In this document: positions 36,621 through 44,429 of the stretch, piece after piece
How the letters are laid out: each line of letters starts with the position of its first letter
Position numbering within the stretch: the stretch's first letter is position 1
From: Microbispora catharanthi
GTDB taxonomy: Bacteria > Actinomycetota > Actinomycetes > Streptosporangiales > Streptosporangiaceae
Reading direction: 5' to 3'
Assembly (NCBI RefSeq): GCF_006334915.2
Contig: NZ_VDMA02000007.1
Span: forward strand, 186,001 to 250,000
DNA: 64,000 nucleotides
The notes under the pieces: generated by a model
Databases searched by the model: none
What the model was told of the DNA's origin: nothing
Seen by the model: the letters and a program-made list of their open reading frames with translations, nothing else
Translations under genes and position numbers: made by a program

Positions 36621-37194
36621 CAAGCGGCGGCGCAAGGCGGGCGACGACCGGATCATCAGCCGTGAGGACCTGGCCGTGCTACTCCCCCACGTCCCTGGCC
36701 GCTACCGGGCGCTCGTCGGCCTCGCCGCCGACACCGGCCTTCGCTGGGGTGAATGCATGGGCCTGCGCTGGGACGCCGTCGACCTCGACGCCGGAACCGT
36801 ACGGGTGGAGCGGGTGGCCGTCGAGGTGGCGGGCACGGTGACGCACAAGCCCTACCCAAGTCCAAGGCCGGCCGGCGGGAAGTCCCCCTTCCGCCCTTCG
36901 TCGTCGAACTGCTCGCTGTGCACGGAGGCCGTGGCTCACGTCGCCAAGCACGCGGCCGAGGGGCTGAGGTTCCACGATCTGCGCCACTGCTACGCCACGT
37001 GGCTCGTCTCCGACGGCGTCCCCGTGAACGACGTGGCGCGCCTCCTCGGGCACGAGCAGATGTCCACGACGCTCAACCGTTACACGCACTCCTCGCGCGA
37101 CCGCTACGGCAGGGCTCGGGCGGTCTTCGCTGACTTCTCGCTGACTTCTGCTCCAGATCTGCTTCAGAAACCGGACAATCCTCCTCGCCGCTGA
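36614..37194 (+). pseudogene. tyrosine integrase, N-terminal domain missing, frameshifted
   Basis: Retains LPKRRRKAGDDRIISRED, the box-I region GLRWGECMGLRWDAVD with catalytic Arg, and the C-terminal HDLRHCYATWL and LLGHEQMSTTLNRYTH with His-Arg and Tyr. The core-binding N-terminal domain is absent and about 36855-36930 has a frame change plus a short deletion. It ends 92 bp before the tRNA-Val gene, its natural target. Confidence 0.85.
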
Positions 37195-37244
37195 TCTCCA
37201 CGGCGAGGACGGCCCGAGCTAGCGCCAAAGCTTTGAACAGCGAA

Positions 37245-37278
37245 AAGGCCCGTTGGAGACGTGTCTCCGACGGGCCTT
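37245..37278 (-). terminator. terminator of tRNA-Val(CAC)
   Basis: 16-bp stem with one G-T-type mismatch and a 2-base loop; on the minus strand it is followed by CCTTTTCG, giving a short T-run right after the tRNA gene. Confidence 0.75.
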
Positions 37279-37285
37279 GATCGTG

Positions 37286-37357
37286 TGGGCGATACTGGGA
37301 TCGAACCAGTGACCTCTTCGGTGTGAACGAAGCGCTCTCCCGCTGAGCTAATCGCCC
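37286..37357 (-). tRNA. tRNA-Val (anticodon CAC)
   Basis: 72 nt. Acceptor GGGCGAT pairs with ATCGCCC, D-stem GCTC/GAGC, anticodon stem CTTCG/CGAAG with loop TTCACAC (CAC), T-arm ACTGG-TTCGATC-CCAGT, discriminator A. CCA not encoded. Its 3' half is the target site of the integrated element. Confidence 0.95.
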
Positions 37358-37822
37358 GGGATCGCCTGCGCCTTGCGGCGCCGACGGGGAAAACCATACC
37401 GCACTCGAGGGGGTGATGGCGAAAGCACGGGCCGGTCGGCTCGATCGTCCCGCCTTCGTCAACACCTTCGAAAGGTTCGCCAGACCCTCCCCGGCGTGGG
37501 GGTGTGGTGTCATAGCATCGTGATGCTCCATGCTCGACCTATACGCACGACCTGAGATCATTCGCCCGCAATGGCATCGCCGGCGCGGCCCCGCCGACAC
37601 GCAAAGCAGAGGTAAGGACAAGCCTGTTGGTGATGTTTGAGCTGGTAGATGACCGAATGTCAAGCTGTGATGTGCGTTACAGAAGGGCCTGGAGGCGGAA
37701 TCTTTCCTACGGGTCTCTTCGTTCGTCTCGTAGCACGAGCGCCCGGCGAGGCCCGACCGCACAGTGAAGACGCAGTGAAAGCCCCTGACAGGGGACCCGA
37801 CGACGAAAAGGTTTGGCTGACG
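37358..37822. other. 465-bp intergenic region upstream of the ssgB-like gene
   Basis: No gene with a good start. Probably holds the ssgB promoter and the tRNA promoter on opposite strands; a lower-GC patch at 37610-37700 is a plausible promoter location. No clear consensus could be assigned. Confidence 0.4.
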
Positions 37823-38239
37823 ATGAACAGCACCACCGTCTCTGCCGAGCTAGGCCTTCGGCTTGTGGTCCCCGACCGTACGACCGTCCCCCTGCTCGCC
37901 GGCCTGAGTTACACGGCCGAGGATCCGTACGCCATCCGGATGGCCTTCCACGTGGGGAATGACGAGCCGGTCGAGTGGATCTTCGCCCGCGAGCTGCTGA
38001 CCGTGGGCATCGTGCGGCGCGTGGGAGACGGAGACGTCCAGGTGTGGCCGGCCCGTTCGGACGGCGAGCGGACGCTCAACATCAGTCTCACCTCGCCCTT
38101 CGGCCAGGCCCTGTTCGAGGTGCCCCTGGCCCCCCTCACCGAGTTCCTGCATCGGACCTACGAGCTCGTCTCCGCCGGCCGTGAGACCGACTTCATGGAC
38201 CTGGACGAGGAGCTCACCAACATGCTTTGGAGCTCTTAG
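37823..38239 (+). CDS. ssgB: SsgA-family sporulation/cell division regulator, SsgB-like
   Basis: 138 residues, the SsgB length. Seen: ELGLRLVVPDRTTVPLLAGL, DPYAIRMAFHVG, VEWIFARELLTVGI and a C-terminal acidic tail DLDEELTNML. In Streptomyces SsgB recruits FtsZ to future sporulation septa. ATG at 37823. Its stop overlaps that of the convergent DUF305 gene. The assignment to SsgB rather than a paralog rests on length and the N-terminal sequence. Confidence 0.9.
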   Translation: MNSTTVSAELGLRLVVPDRTTVPLLAGLSYTAEDPYAIRMAFHVGNDEPVEWIFARELLTVGIVRRVGDGDVQVWPARSDGERTLNISLTSPFGQALFEVPLAPLTEFLHRTYELVSAGRETDFMDLDEELTNMLWSS

Positions 38240-38901
38240 GGACTAGCCAGCCTCCGCTGGATTCCCCGCATCCGCGCGATCTCGATCTGCTGACCGGAGA
38301 CGACGTCCTGGGCCATCGCCCGCATGGCCCGGTCCCGTCCCCGGCGCAGTTCCTGTGCCGCCATGCCCACCGCGCCCTCGTGGTGCCGGATCATCAGCGT
38401 GAGGAACAGCGTGTCGAAGGCGCGCCCCCGCGCCGTACGCAGCCGGGTGAGGTCCTCCTCGCTCGCCATGCCGTAGCCGCTCATCCCGTGATCACCCGTG
38501 CCGTGGTCGTGCGCGGGCGGCGGGGTGCGGCCCAGGCTCCGCAGCCACGACTCCATCACGGCGATCTCCGGGCGCTGCCCGTCCGCCACACGGTCCGCCA
38601 CCGCCGTCACTAGCGGATCGCCGGTCCGCGCCGCGGCCAGCCCCGCCATCTCCAGCGCCTGCCGGTGATGCGGGATCATCGCCTCGGCGAACCGTACGTC
38701 CGCGGCCACGGGCCCCGCCTCCGCCGGTGAGCGGGCCGGCCCGGAACCGGACTGTCCGGGGGCGCCGGGGACGATCACCGGGGCGTCGGCGCGCGCCGGT
38801 GGAGCGGCTTCGGGCGAGCAGGCGGCCAGCGCCGGCGCAACTGCCAGCACAACCGTTACCAATCCGGTCCACACCGGCCGCGGGCTCGACATAACTTCCA
38901 T
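38236..38901 (-). CDS. DUF305 lipoprotein
   Basis: 221 residues. Lipobox LAAC with Cys28, then a Pro/Ala/Gly linker. Two DUF305 ferritin-like motifs, AEAMIPHHRQALEMAG and LTLMIRHHEGAVGMAA, each HHxxA with nearby Met/His, linked by a His/Met-rich loop (HDHGTGDHGMSGYGM) able to bind copper. Extracytoplasmic. A start at 38892 (MSSPRP) is possible. Divergent from the LVIVD-type lipoprotein, whose gene starts 32 bp away; the two are often found together. Confidence 0.9.
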   Translation of the reverse strand: MEVMSSPRPVWTGLVTVVLAVAPALAACSPEAAPPARADAPVIVPGAPGQSGSGPARSPAEAGPVAADVRFAEAMIPHHRQALEMAGLAAARTGDPLVTAVADRVADGQRPEIAVMESWLRSLGRTPPPAHDHGTGDHGMSGYGMASEEDLTRLRTARGRAFDTLFLTLMIRHHEGAVGMAAQELRRGRDRAMRAMAQDVVSGQQIEIARMRGIQRRLASP

Positions 38902-38933
38902 AGTGGGCGATGATCCGCGGACATGGGGGCGAC

Positions 38934-40313
38934 GTGAGCAGACCGAGGCTGAAGGCCGCGCTGGTGGCGTCCGTCCTCCTCCTGGCCCCGGCCTGCGCCT
39001 CCGGCGAGCCCGCGCCGTCCCCGGCGGCCGCCCCGACCGGCATCCCCGCCCAGGACGAGATCAGGCACAGCCCCAACATGACACTGGTCGCCAACGTCCC
39101 CCTGGCCGCGCCGTTCGACGGCCCGGACGACTGGGGCACCGACATGGCCTTCCAGGGCCGCTACGCGTTCGTGGGCAACTACGGGGGCTTCACGGTGCAC
39201 GACATCGGCGACCCCCAACACCCCAAGGCCGTCGCCCGGGTCGAGTGCCCCGGCGGGCAGAACGACGTCTCGGTCTCCGGCGACCTGCTGTTCCTGTCGG
39301 TGGACGAGCCCCGCACCGACGACACCTGCGCGAGCGACGCCGGAGACCCGGCGGCCGCGGGGGCGTGGGAGGGCATCCGCGTCTTCGACATCTCCGACAA
39401 GGCCCACCCGCGCTACCTGAAGTCGGTACGCACGGAGTGCGGCTCCCACACGCACGCCGTCGTGCCGGGCAGGGACGCCGGGACGGTCTACCTGTACGTC
39501 TCCTCCCCCGGCCCGGAGCCGGACACGACGAACTGCCGGCCGCCCCACCAGAACATCTCGATCGTGGAGGTTCCCGTCGCCGATCCCGGGAAGGCGCGGG
39601 TTGTGGCCAAGCCCGAGCTGTTCGCGGGCAGGCCGGCGGGCGAGGAGGAGACGGGCGGCTGCCACGACATCACCGTCTACCCGGACAAACACCTGGCCGC
39701 GGGCGCCTGCTTCGGCGACGGCGTCCTGCTGGACATCTCCGACCCGGTGCATCCCACGCTGCTGCAGACCGTGCGCGACGAGAAGAACTTCTCCATCTGG
39801 CACTCGGCCACGTTCAACAACGAGGGCACCAAGGTCGTCTTCAGCGACGAGATGGGCGGCGGGATGGCCGCCACCTGCCTGCCCTCGGTCAGCGCGACCA
39901 AGGGCGCGGACGCGATCTACACGCTGACGCCGGAGCGCAGGCTCGTCCGCCAGGGCTACTTCAAGATCCCCCGGGTCCAGAGCGCCGAGGAGAACTGCGT
40001 GGCCCACAACGGCGCGCTGGTGCCCGTCCCGGGCCGCGACGTGATGGTGCAGGGGTGGTACATGGGCGGAGTCTCGGTCTGGGACTTCACCGACTCCGCC
40101 CATCCCCGGGAGATCGCCTACTTCGAGCGCGGGCCGCTGCCGCCGGATCTTCATCTCGGCGGCTCCTGGTCGGCCTACTACTACAACGGCTACATCTACT
40201 CCAGCGACATCACCAAGGGCCTCGACGTGCTGCGCCTGGACGACCGCCGCACCGATCCCGCCAAGGCCGTGCGTCTGAAGGAGCTCAACGCCCAGAGCCA
40301 GCACGCCTACTGA
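38934..40313 (+). CDS. LVIVD-repeat lipoprotein (beta-propeller-like)
   Basis: 459 residues. Lipoprotein signal ending LLLAPAC with Cys21. The mature part has repeats of the form VFDISDKAHPRYL, LLDISDPVHPTLL and VWDFTDSAHPREI, expected to form a beta-propeller at the outer face of the membrane. GTG 38934 has GGGGG upstream; ATG at 38910 is an alternative. Function of the family is unknown; it is often next to DUF305 genes as here. Confidence 0.88.
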   Translation: MSRPRLKAALVASVLLLAPACASGEPAPSPAAAPTGIPAQDEIRHSPNMTLVANVPLAAPFDGPDDWGTDMAFQGRYAFVGNYGGFTVHDIGDPQHPKAVARVECPGGQNDVSVSGDLLFLSVDEPRTDDTCASDAGDPAAAGAWEGIRVFDISDKAHPRYLKSVRTECGSHTHAVVPGRDAGTVYLYVSSPGPEPDTTNCRPPHQNISIVEVPVADPGKARVVAKPELFAGRPAGEEETGGCHDITVYPDKHLAAGACFGDGVLLDISDPVHPTLLQTVRDEKNFSIWHSATFNNEGTKVVFSDEMGGGMAATCLPSVSATKGADAIYTLTPERRLVRQGYFKIPRVQSAEENCVAHNGALVPVPGRDVMVQGWYMGGVSVWDFTDSAHPREIAYFERGPLPPDLHLGGSWSAYYYNGYIYSSDITKGLDVLRLDDRRTDPAKAVRLKELNAQSQHAY

Positions 40314-40317
40314 CGGA

Positions 40318-41148
40318 TCACGGGTCGAGGTCGGCCGCCGAACGCTCGGCGAAGACCTTCATGGCCTCCAGCGTGACCGGCCCGGGCGCCTGCGGCAGCA
40401 CCTTCCCGTCCACGGCCCTGATCGGCTGGATGTCGCGGGTCGTGGAGGTGAGGAACGCCTCCTCGGCCTCGTACAGCGCCGAGATCGGCACGTCGGCCTC
40501 CTCGCCGCCGCACCATTCGAGGGTGAGCGCGCGGGTGACGCCGGCCAGGCAGCCGGAGGAGAGCGTCGGGGTGATCAGGCGCCCGCCGGTGACGATGAAG
40601 ATGTTGCTCCCGGTGCCCTCGCACAGGTTTCCGGCGAGGTTCTCGAAGATCGCCTCGGCGCCGCCGCGCTCCTTGGCGTACGCCAGGGCCTTGGCGTTGT
40701 CGCCGTAGGAGGTGCTCTTGACGCCGGACAGCGCGCCGCGCTCGTTGCGGGGCCAGGGCACCACGACGACGTCGGCGGTGGCGGGGAACGGCGCCTGCTC
40801 GCCCACGATGGCGATCGCGTTCGTGCCGGCTGACCCCCGGTCGGAGCCGAGCGGTCCGGGGCCGCTGGTGTAGGTGATCCTGATGCGCGCCAGCGGCCAC
40901 TTCGGCGCGGCCGCCAGGCAGCGGCGCACGCCGTCGGCGATCGCGGCGAGGTCGGGCTCGGGCAGGTCCATCCGCTTGGCCGACAGCGCCAGCCGGTCGA
41001 GGTGGCGGGTCAGCGCGAAGGACTCCCCGTTCACCGCCTTGACCGTCTCGAACACGCCGTCGCCGACCATCAGCCCGTGGTCGTACACCGAGACCACGGC
41101 CTTGTCGGGCTCGTACAGCTCTCCGTTCACCCAGATGGGTACAGACAT
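40318..41148 (-). CDS. pabC: aminodeoxychorismate lyase / class IV aminotransferase (PabC-like)
   Basis: 276 residues, fold-type IV PLP enzyme. PLP Lys in the VKSTSYGDNAKAL segment and the C-terminal TSTTRDIQPIRAVDG with EGTGSNIFIV. Converts 4-amino-4-deoxychorismate to p-aminobenzoate and pyruvate for folate. It follows the pabB-like gene by 15 bp, which supports PabC over a branched-chain aminotransferase. ATG at 41148 after GGAG. Confidence 0.85.
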   Translation of the reverse strand: MSVPIWVNGELYEPDKAVVSVYDHGLMVGDGVFETVKAVNGESFALTRHLDRLALSAKRMDLPEPDLAAIADGVRRCLAAAPKWPLARIRITYTSGPGPLGSDRGSAGTNAIAIVGEQAPFPATADVVVVPWPRNERGALSGVKSTSYGDNAKALAYAKERGGAEAIFENLAGNLCEGTGSNIFIVTGGRLITPTLSSGCLAGVTRALTLEWCGGEEADVPISALYEAEEAFLTSTTRDIQPIRAVDGKVLPQAPGPVTLEAMKVFAERSAADLDP

Positions 41149-41163
41149 CTCCTGCTCCGTTCG

Positions 41164-42204
41164 TTACCGATGTCGCGGCCCGCCCGCGGACGCGAGGCCG
41201 ATGAGCCGAGCGGCCTTGAGCTCGGTCTCGTGCCATTCCCTCAGGGGGTCGGACCCCCAAGTGATGCCCGCGCCCGTACCGAACCGGATCGTGTCGTGCT
41301 CGATCCAGAAGGTGCGGATGCCGACCGCCAGCGCCCCCTCGCGCCGGTCGGCGTCGACCCAACCCACGGCCCCACAGTACGGCCCGCGGGGCTCCGGTTC
41401 GAGCTCGTTGATGATCCGCAGCGCCGAGGACTTCGGCGCTCCGGTCACCGAACCCGGGGGGAAGGTGGCGGCGAAGATCTCCGGCCAGCCGGCGCCGCCG
41501 GCCAGCCGCGCCCGCACCGTGGACACCAGGTGCACGAGCCCGGGGTGCTCCTCGACCGCGAACAGCGAGGGCACAGTCACAGAGCCTACCTCCGCCACAC
41601 GGCCGAGGTCGTTGCGAACGAGGTCGACGATCATGAGGTTCTCGGCGTAGTCCTTGTCGAGGAGATCGTCCGCCGTCACGCCCGTGCCCTTGATCGGCCG
41701 CGACTCGACCACCGCGCCGCTCCTGGACAGGTACAGCTCCGGCGAGGCGGACACGACCGTCAGTCCCGGCACGCCCACGACGGCCGCGTACGGCGCGGGG
41801 TTCCCCTCGGCCAGCCGTACGGCGAGGGCGAGGGGGTCCACGTCCGGCGAGGGCAGCGGCGCAGACAGGACGCGGCAGAGGTTGGCCTGGTAGACCTCTC
41901 CCCGCTCGATGTAGTCCCTGATCCGCTGGACGCCCCGCTCGTATCCCTCCCGGTCGAGGGACGTGGCCCAGGCGTCGCGGGCGGGTCCCCGCCACGGGCC
42001 GCGCGGCGGAGGCAGCGGAGCGGGCCGCACCGTGTCGAACCGCGCGCAGACGACCTTCCCCTCGTACGACACGACCACCGCCCACCAGCCGGAGCCGTCG
42101 AGGGCGGCCAGGTCGGTGGTCACCTCCCGCAGGCCGGTGGCCAGATGCCCCCCGATGTGGGCGAAGGCGTCGTACACGTGTCCATTCTCGCGCCCCTGGG
42201 CCAT
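41164..42204 (-). CDS. pabB: aminodeoxychorismate synthase component I (PabB-like)
   Basis: 346 residues, chorismate-binding family. The PIKGT motif with the Lys nucleophile of ADC synthases is present (ESRPIKGTGVT), with DLVRNDLGRV, PSLFAVEEHPG and the GSVTGAPK. N-terminal part is short relative to TrpE. It aminates chorismate with ammonia from a PabA not encoded nearby. Operon with the PabC-like gene. Confidence 0.88.
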   Translation of the reverse strand: MAQGRENGHVYDAFAHIGGHLATGLREVTTDLAALDGSGWWAVVVSYEGKVVCARFDTVRPAPLPPPRGPWRGPARDAWATSLDREGYERGVQRIRDYIERGEVYQANLCRVLSAPLPSPDVDPLALAVRLAEGNPAPYAAVVGVPGLTVVSASPELYLSRSGAVVESRPIKGTGVTADDLLDKDYAENLMIVDLVRNDLGRVAEVGSVTVPSLFAVEEHPGLVHLVSTVRARLAGGAGWPEIFAATFPPGSVTGAPKSSALRIINELEPEPRGPYCGAVGWVDADRREGALAVGIRTFWIEHDTIRFGTGAGITWGSDPLREWHETELKAARLIGLASAGGPRHR

Positions 42205-42232
42205 CCCGTGGTTCCCCGGCCGAAGCCGTGAA

Positions 42233-43132
42233 TCAGACGGCCCGGCGCGCCAGCAGGCCGAGCAGCGCGCGGGCGGCGGGGAGCGGAGCCGTACGCGGCA
42301 TGGCGGCGTACACGTTGCGGCGCGGCGCGAACTCGCCGAGCGACCGCAGCGCCACGTCCCCGCGTACGGCGGGCGCGGCCATGGCGGGCACCAGCGTCAC
42401 CCCGAGCCCCGCGGCCACGTAGCCGAGCTTGCCGGTCCACTCCCCGATCCGCAGGTCGACCCTGGGGGCGAAGCCGGCCCGGGCGCAGGCGGCGCCGAGC
42501 ATGGTCACGGTGCCGGGAGGGGCGCCCTCGATCCAGCTCTCGTCGCGCAGGTCCCGCAGGTCCACCTTCTCGCATCCGGCCAGCGGGTGGTCGGCGGGCA
42601 GGGCGACGAGCAGCTCGTCCTCCATCAGGCGGGTGACCTCGACCTCGGGACCCGCCCCCAGCCCGGAGGGGTAGTCGCTCACCACCGCGATGTCGATCTC
42701 CGCGCGGCCGAGCCCGTCCATGAGCACGGTGCTCAGGCCCTCCACCATGCTGACCGCCACCTCAGGGCGGGAGGCCCGCAGCTCGCGCAGGGCGGCGGGG
42801 ACCAGCACGGCGTTGGCCGTGGCGAACGCGCCGACCCGCAGCCGCCCGCCGCTGCCCTGGTGGATGGCGGCCAGCTCCTCCCCCGCCCGGCCGAGCCGCT
42901 CCAGCACCTCACGGGCGTAGCGGTGCAGCGTACGGCCCGCCGGCGTCAGCCGCACCCCCCGGGGCAGCCGCGCGAACAGCGGGCCGCCCGCCTGGGCCTC
43001 CAGGGACGCGATGCGCCGGGACACGGCTGACTGGGTGTAGTTGAGCTGCATCGCGGCGGCCGTGAACGACCCCGTACGGGCCACGACGTCGAGCAGCACA
43101 AGCGCGTCGGTGTCGAACATGCTCCGATCCAT
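42233..43132 (-). CDS. LysR-family regulator
   Basis: 299 residues. N-terminal HTH LLDVVARTGSFTAAAMQLNYTQSAVSRRI (split as LLDVVARTGSFTAAAM and QLNYTQSAVSRRI), then a LysR substrate-binding domain with IDIAVVSDYPSG. ATG at 43120 (MFDTDA) is an alternative start. Divergent from the dehydrogenase-RidA fusion with about 70 bp between; it is the likely regulator of that gene. Confidence 0.93.
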   Translation of the reverse strand: MDRSMFDTDALVLLDVVARTGSFTAAAMQLNYTQSAVSRRIASLEAQAGGPLFARLPRGVRLTPAGRTLHRYAREVLERLGRAGEELAAIHQGSGGRLRVGAFATANAVLVPAALRELRASRPEVAVSMVEGLSTVLMDGLGRAEIDIAVVSDYPSGLGAGPEVEVTRLMEDELLVALPADHPLAGCEKVDLRDLRDESWIEGAPPGTVTMLGAACARAGFAPRVDLRIGEWTGKLGYVAAGLGVTLVPAMAAPAVRGDVALRSLGEFAPRRNVYAAMPRTAPLPAARALLGLLARRAV

Positions 43133-43204
43133 GAGCGAGGGGAATGGACGCCATGCAATCTAGTCGCTGGTGGAATGGTTTCTTCCTCCAATAACGTCCA
43201 GGAC

Positions 43205-44425
43205 ATGATTGCTTTTCTTGGTTTGGGGCGTATGGGCGTCCCCATGGCCGGCCGCCTCGTCGCCGCCGGTCACAAGGTGACCGTGTGGAACCGTACGCCA
43301 CGGGACGTGCCGGGCGCGGAGGCGGCCCCCTCCCCCGCCGCGGCCGTCGCCGGAGCGGACGTCGTGATCACCATGTTGAGCGATCCGGACGCCGTGTCCG
43401 AGGTGGTGCGGGCGGCGCTGCCGGGGCTGCGGCCGGGGTCGGTGCTGGTGGAGATGTCCACGATCGGCCCCGACGCGGTGCGGCGGCTGCGCGGCCTGCT
43501 GCCCGAGAGCACGGGCCTGGTCGACGCCCCCGTGCTGGGCAGCGTGGGCCCGGCCGCCGAGGGCAGTCTGGCCGTGCTCGCGGGGGGCCGCCGAGAGGAC
43601 CTCGACCGCGTGTCGGACGTGCTGCGGGTCTTCGGGACGGTCCACGAGGCGGGCGGGCCGGGAGCGGGCGCCGCGACCAAGCTCGCCGTGATGAGCGCGC
43701 TGGTGACCGCCCAGGTGGGGCTGGCGGAGACGCTGGCCTACGCGGACGACCTCGGGGTCGGCCGCACCGCCCTCCTGGACGTCCTCCGGGCGACGCCGCT
43801 GGCCGGGCTCGCGGAGCGGCTGCGGCCGGTGGTCGAGTCGGGCCCGTTCGAGACGAGGTACGCCCTCGGCCTGGCCGCCAAGGACCTGCGGCTGGCCACG
43901 GAGGGGCCGGGGAGTCGCCAGACGGTGACCGCCGCCGCCCGTGACCTGCTCGCGGAGGCGGTCACGGCCGGGCTGGCGGGGCACGACCTCACCGCCGTCG
44001 TCCCGTTCGCGGCGTCCCGGACGGTACGAACCCCCACGCCGAAGGAGGTGCGGGCGGTCAACCCGCCCTCCGTTCCGGCGACCAACGGGTTCTACTCCCA
44101 CGCCGTACGCTTCGGGGACCTGCTGTTCGTGTCCGGGCAGGTGGCGCTGGACGAGGACGGGAAGGTCCTCGGCGAGGGCGACATGACCCGGCAGTCCGAG
44201 GTCGTGATGGAGAACCTGGGGCGGATCCTGGCCGACCAGGGCTCGTCGCTCGACCGGATCCTGCACATCAGGACGTTCCTGACCGACATGGACCGGCTGC
44301 GCGAGTACGGCGCGGTCCGCAGCCGGTTCATCACCGGCGAGCCGCCCGCCAGCACCACCGTGGAGGTCGAACGGCTGTTCAGGCCCGGACTGATGATCGA
44401 GGTCGAGGTGGTCGCCGCCCTCTGA
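43205..44425 (+). CDS. beta-hydroxyacid dehydrogenase fused to a RidA domain
   Basis: 406 residues. N-terminal domain (about 1-280): NAD-binding MIAFLGLGRMGVPMAGRL, NRTPRD, and the family Lys in AATKLAVMSAL, as in 6-phosphogluconate/3-hydroxyisobutyrate dehydrogenases. C-terminal domain (about 285-406): RidA/YjgF with LLFVSGQVALDEDGKV and a terminal LMIEVEVVAAL. RidA hydrolyses reactive enamine/imine intermediates, so the fusion could couple a dehydrogenation or imine reduction to imine removal. ATG at 43175 is an alternative start. Divergent from LysR. The single frame runs through the junction without break. Confidence 0.88.
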   Translation: MIAFLGLGRMGVPMAGRLVAAGHKVTVWNRTPRDVPGAEAAPSPAAAVAGADVVITMLSDPDAVSEVVRAALPGLRPGSVLVEMSTIGPDAVRRLRGLLPESTGLVDAPVLGSVGPAAEGSLAVLAGGRREDLDRVSDVLRVFGTVHEAGGPGAGAATKLAVMSALVTAQVGLAETLAYADDLGVGRTALLDVLRATPLAGLAERLRPVVESGPFETRYALGLAAKDLRLATEGPGSRQTVTAAARDLLAEAVTAGLAGHDLTAVVPFAASRTVRTPTPKEVRAVNPPSVPATNGFYSHAVRFGDLLFVSGQVALDEDGKVLGEGDMTRQSEVVMENLGRILADQGSSLDRILHIRTFLTDMDRLREYGAVRSRFITGEPPASTTVEVERLFRPGLMIEVEVVAAL

Positions 44426-44429
44426 GGCC

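Larger units (their letters stand above)
32513..37329. mobile_element. remnant of a pSAM2/AICE-type integrated element in tRNA-Val(CAC)
   Basis: Bounded by a 42-bp repeat in the same orientation. The right copy is the 3' half of an intact tRNA-Val gene. Inside are an IS256-family insertion, two hypothetical genes, a truncated NUDIX gene and plus-strand fragments of a RepSA-like replication protein and a tyrosine integrase, in the order rep-int-att used by actinomycete integrative and conjugative elements. Conjugation (Tra), Spd, Xis and regulator genes are absent and rep and int carry frameshifts and deletions, so it cannot excise by itself. Confidence 0.8.

Noticed and set aside
35259-36665. 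Long plus-strand frame across the hypothetical gene and the rep region
   Set aside because: Only its C-terminal part (AHFSTKSRTYST) is real and belongs to the RepSA pseudogene; the rest is antisense to the 35019 gene and the NUDIX fragment.
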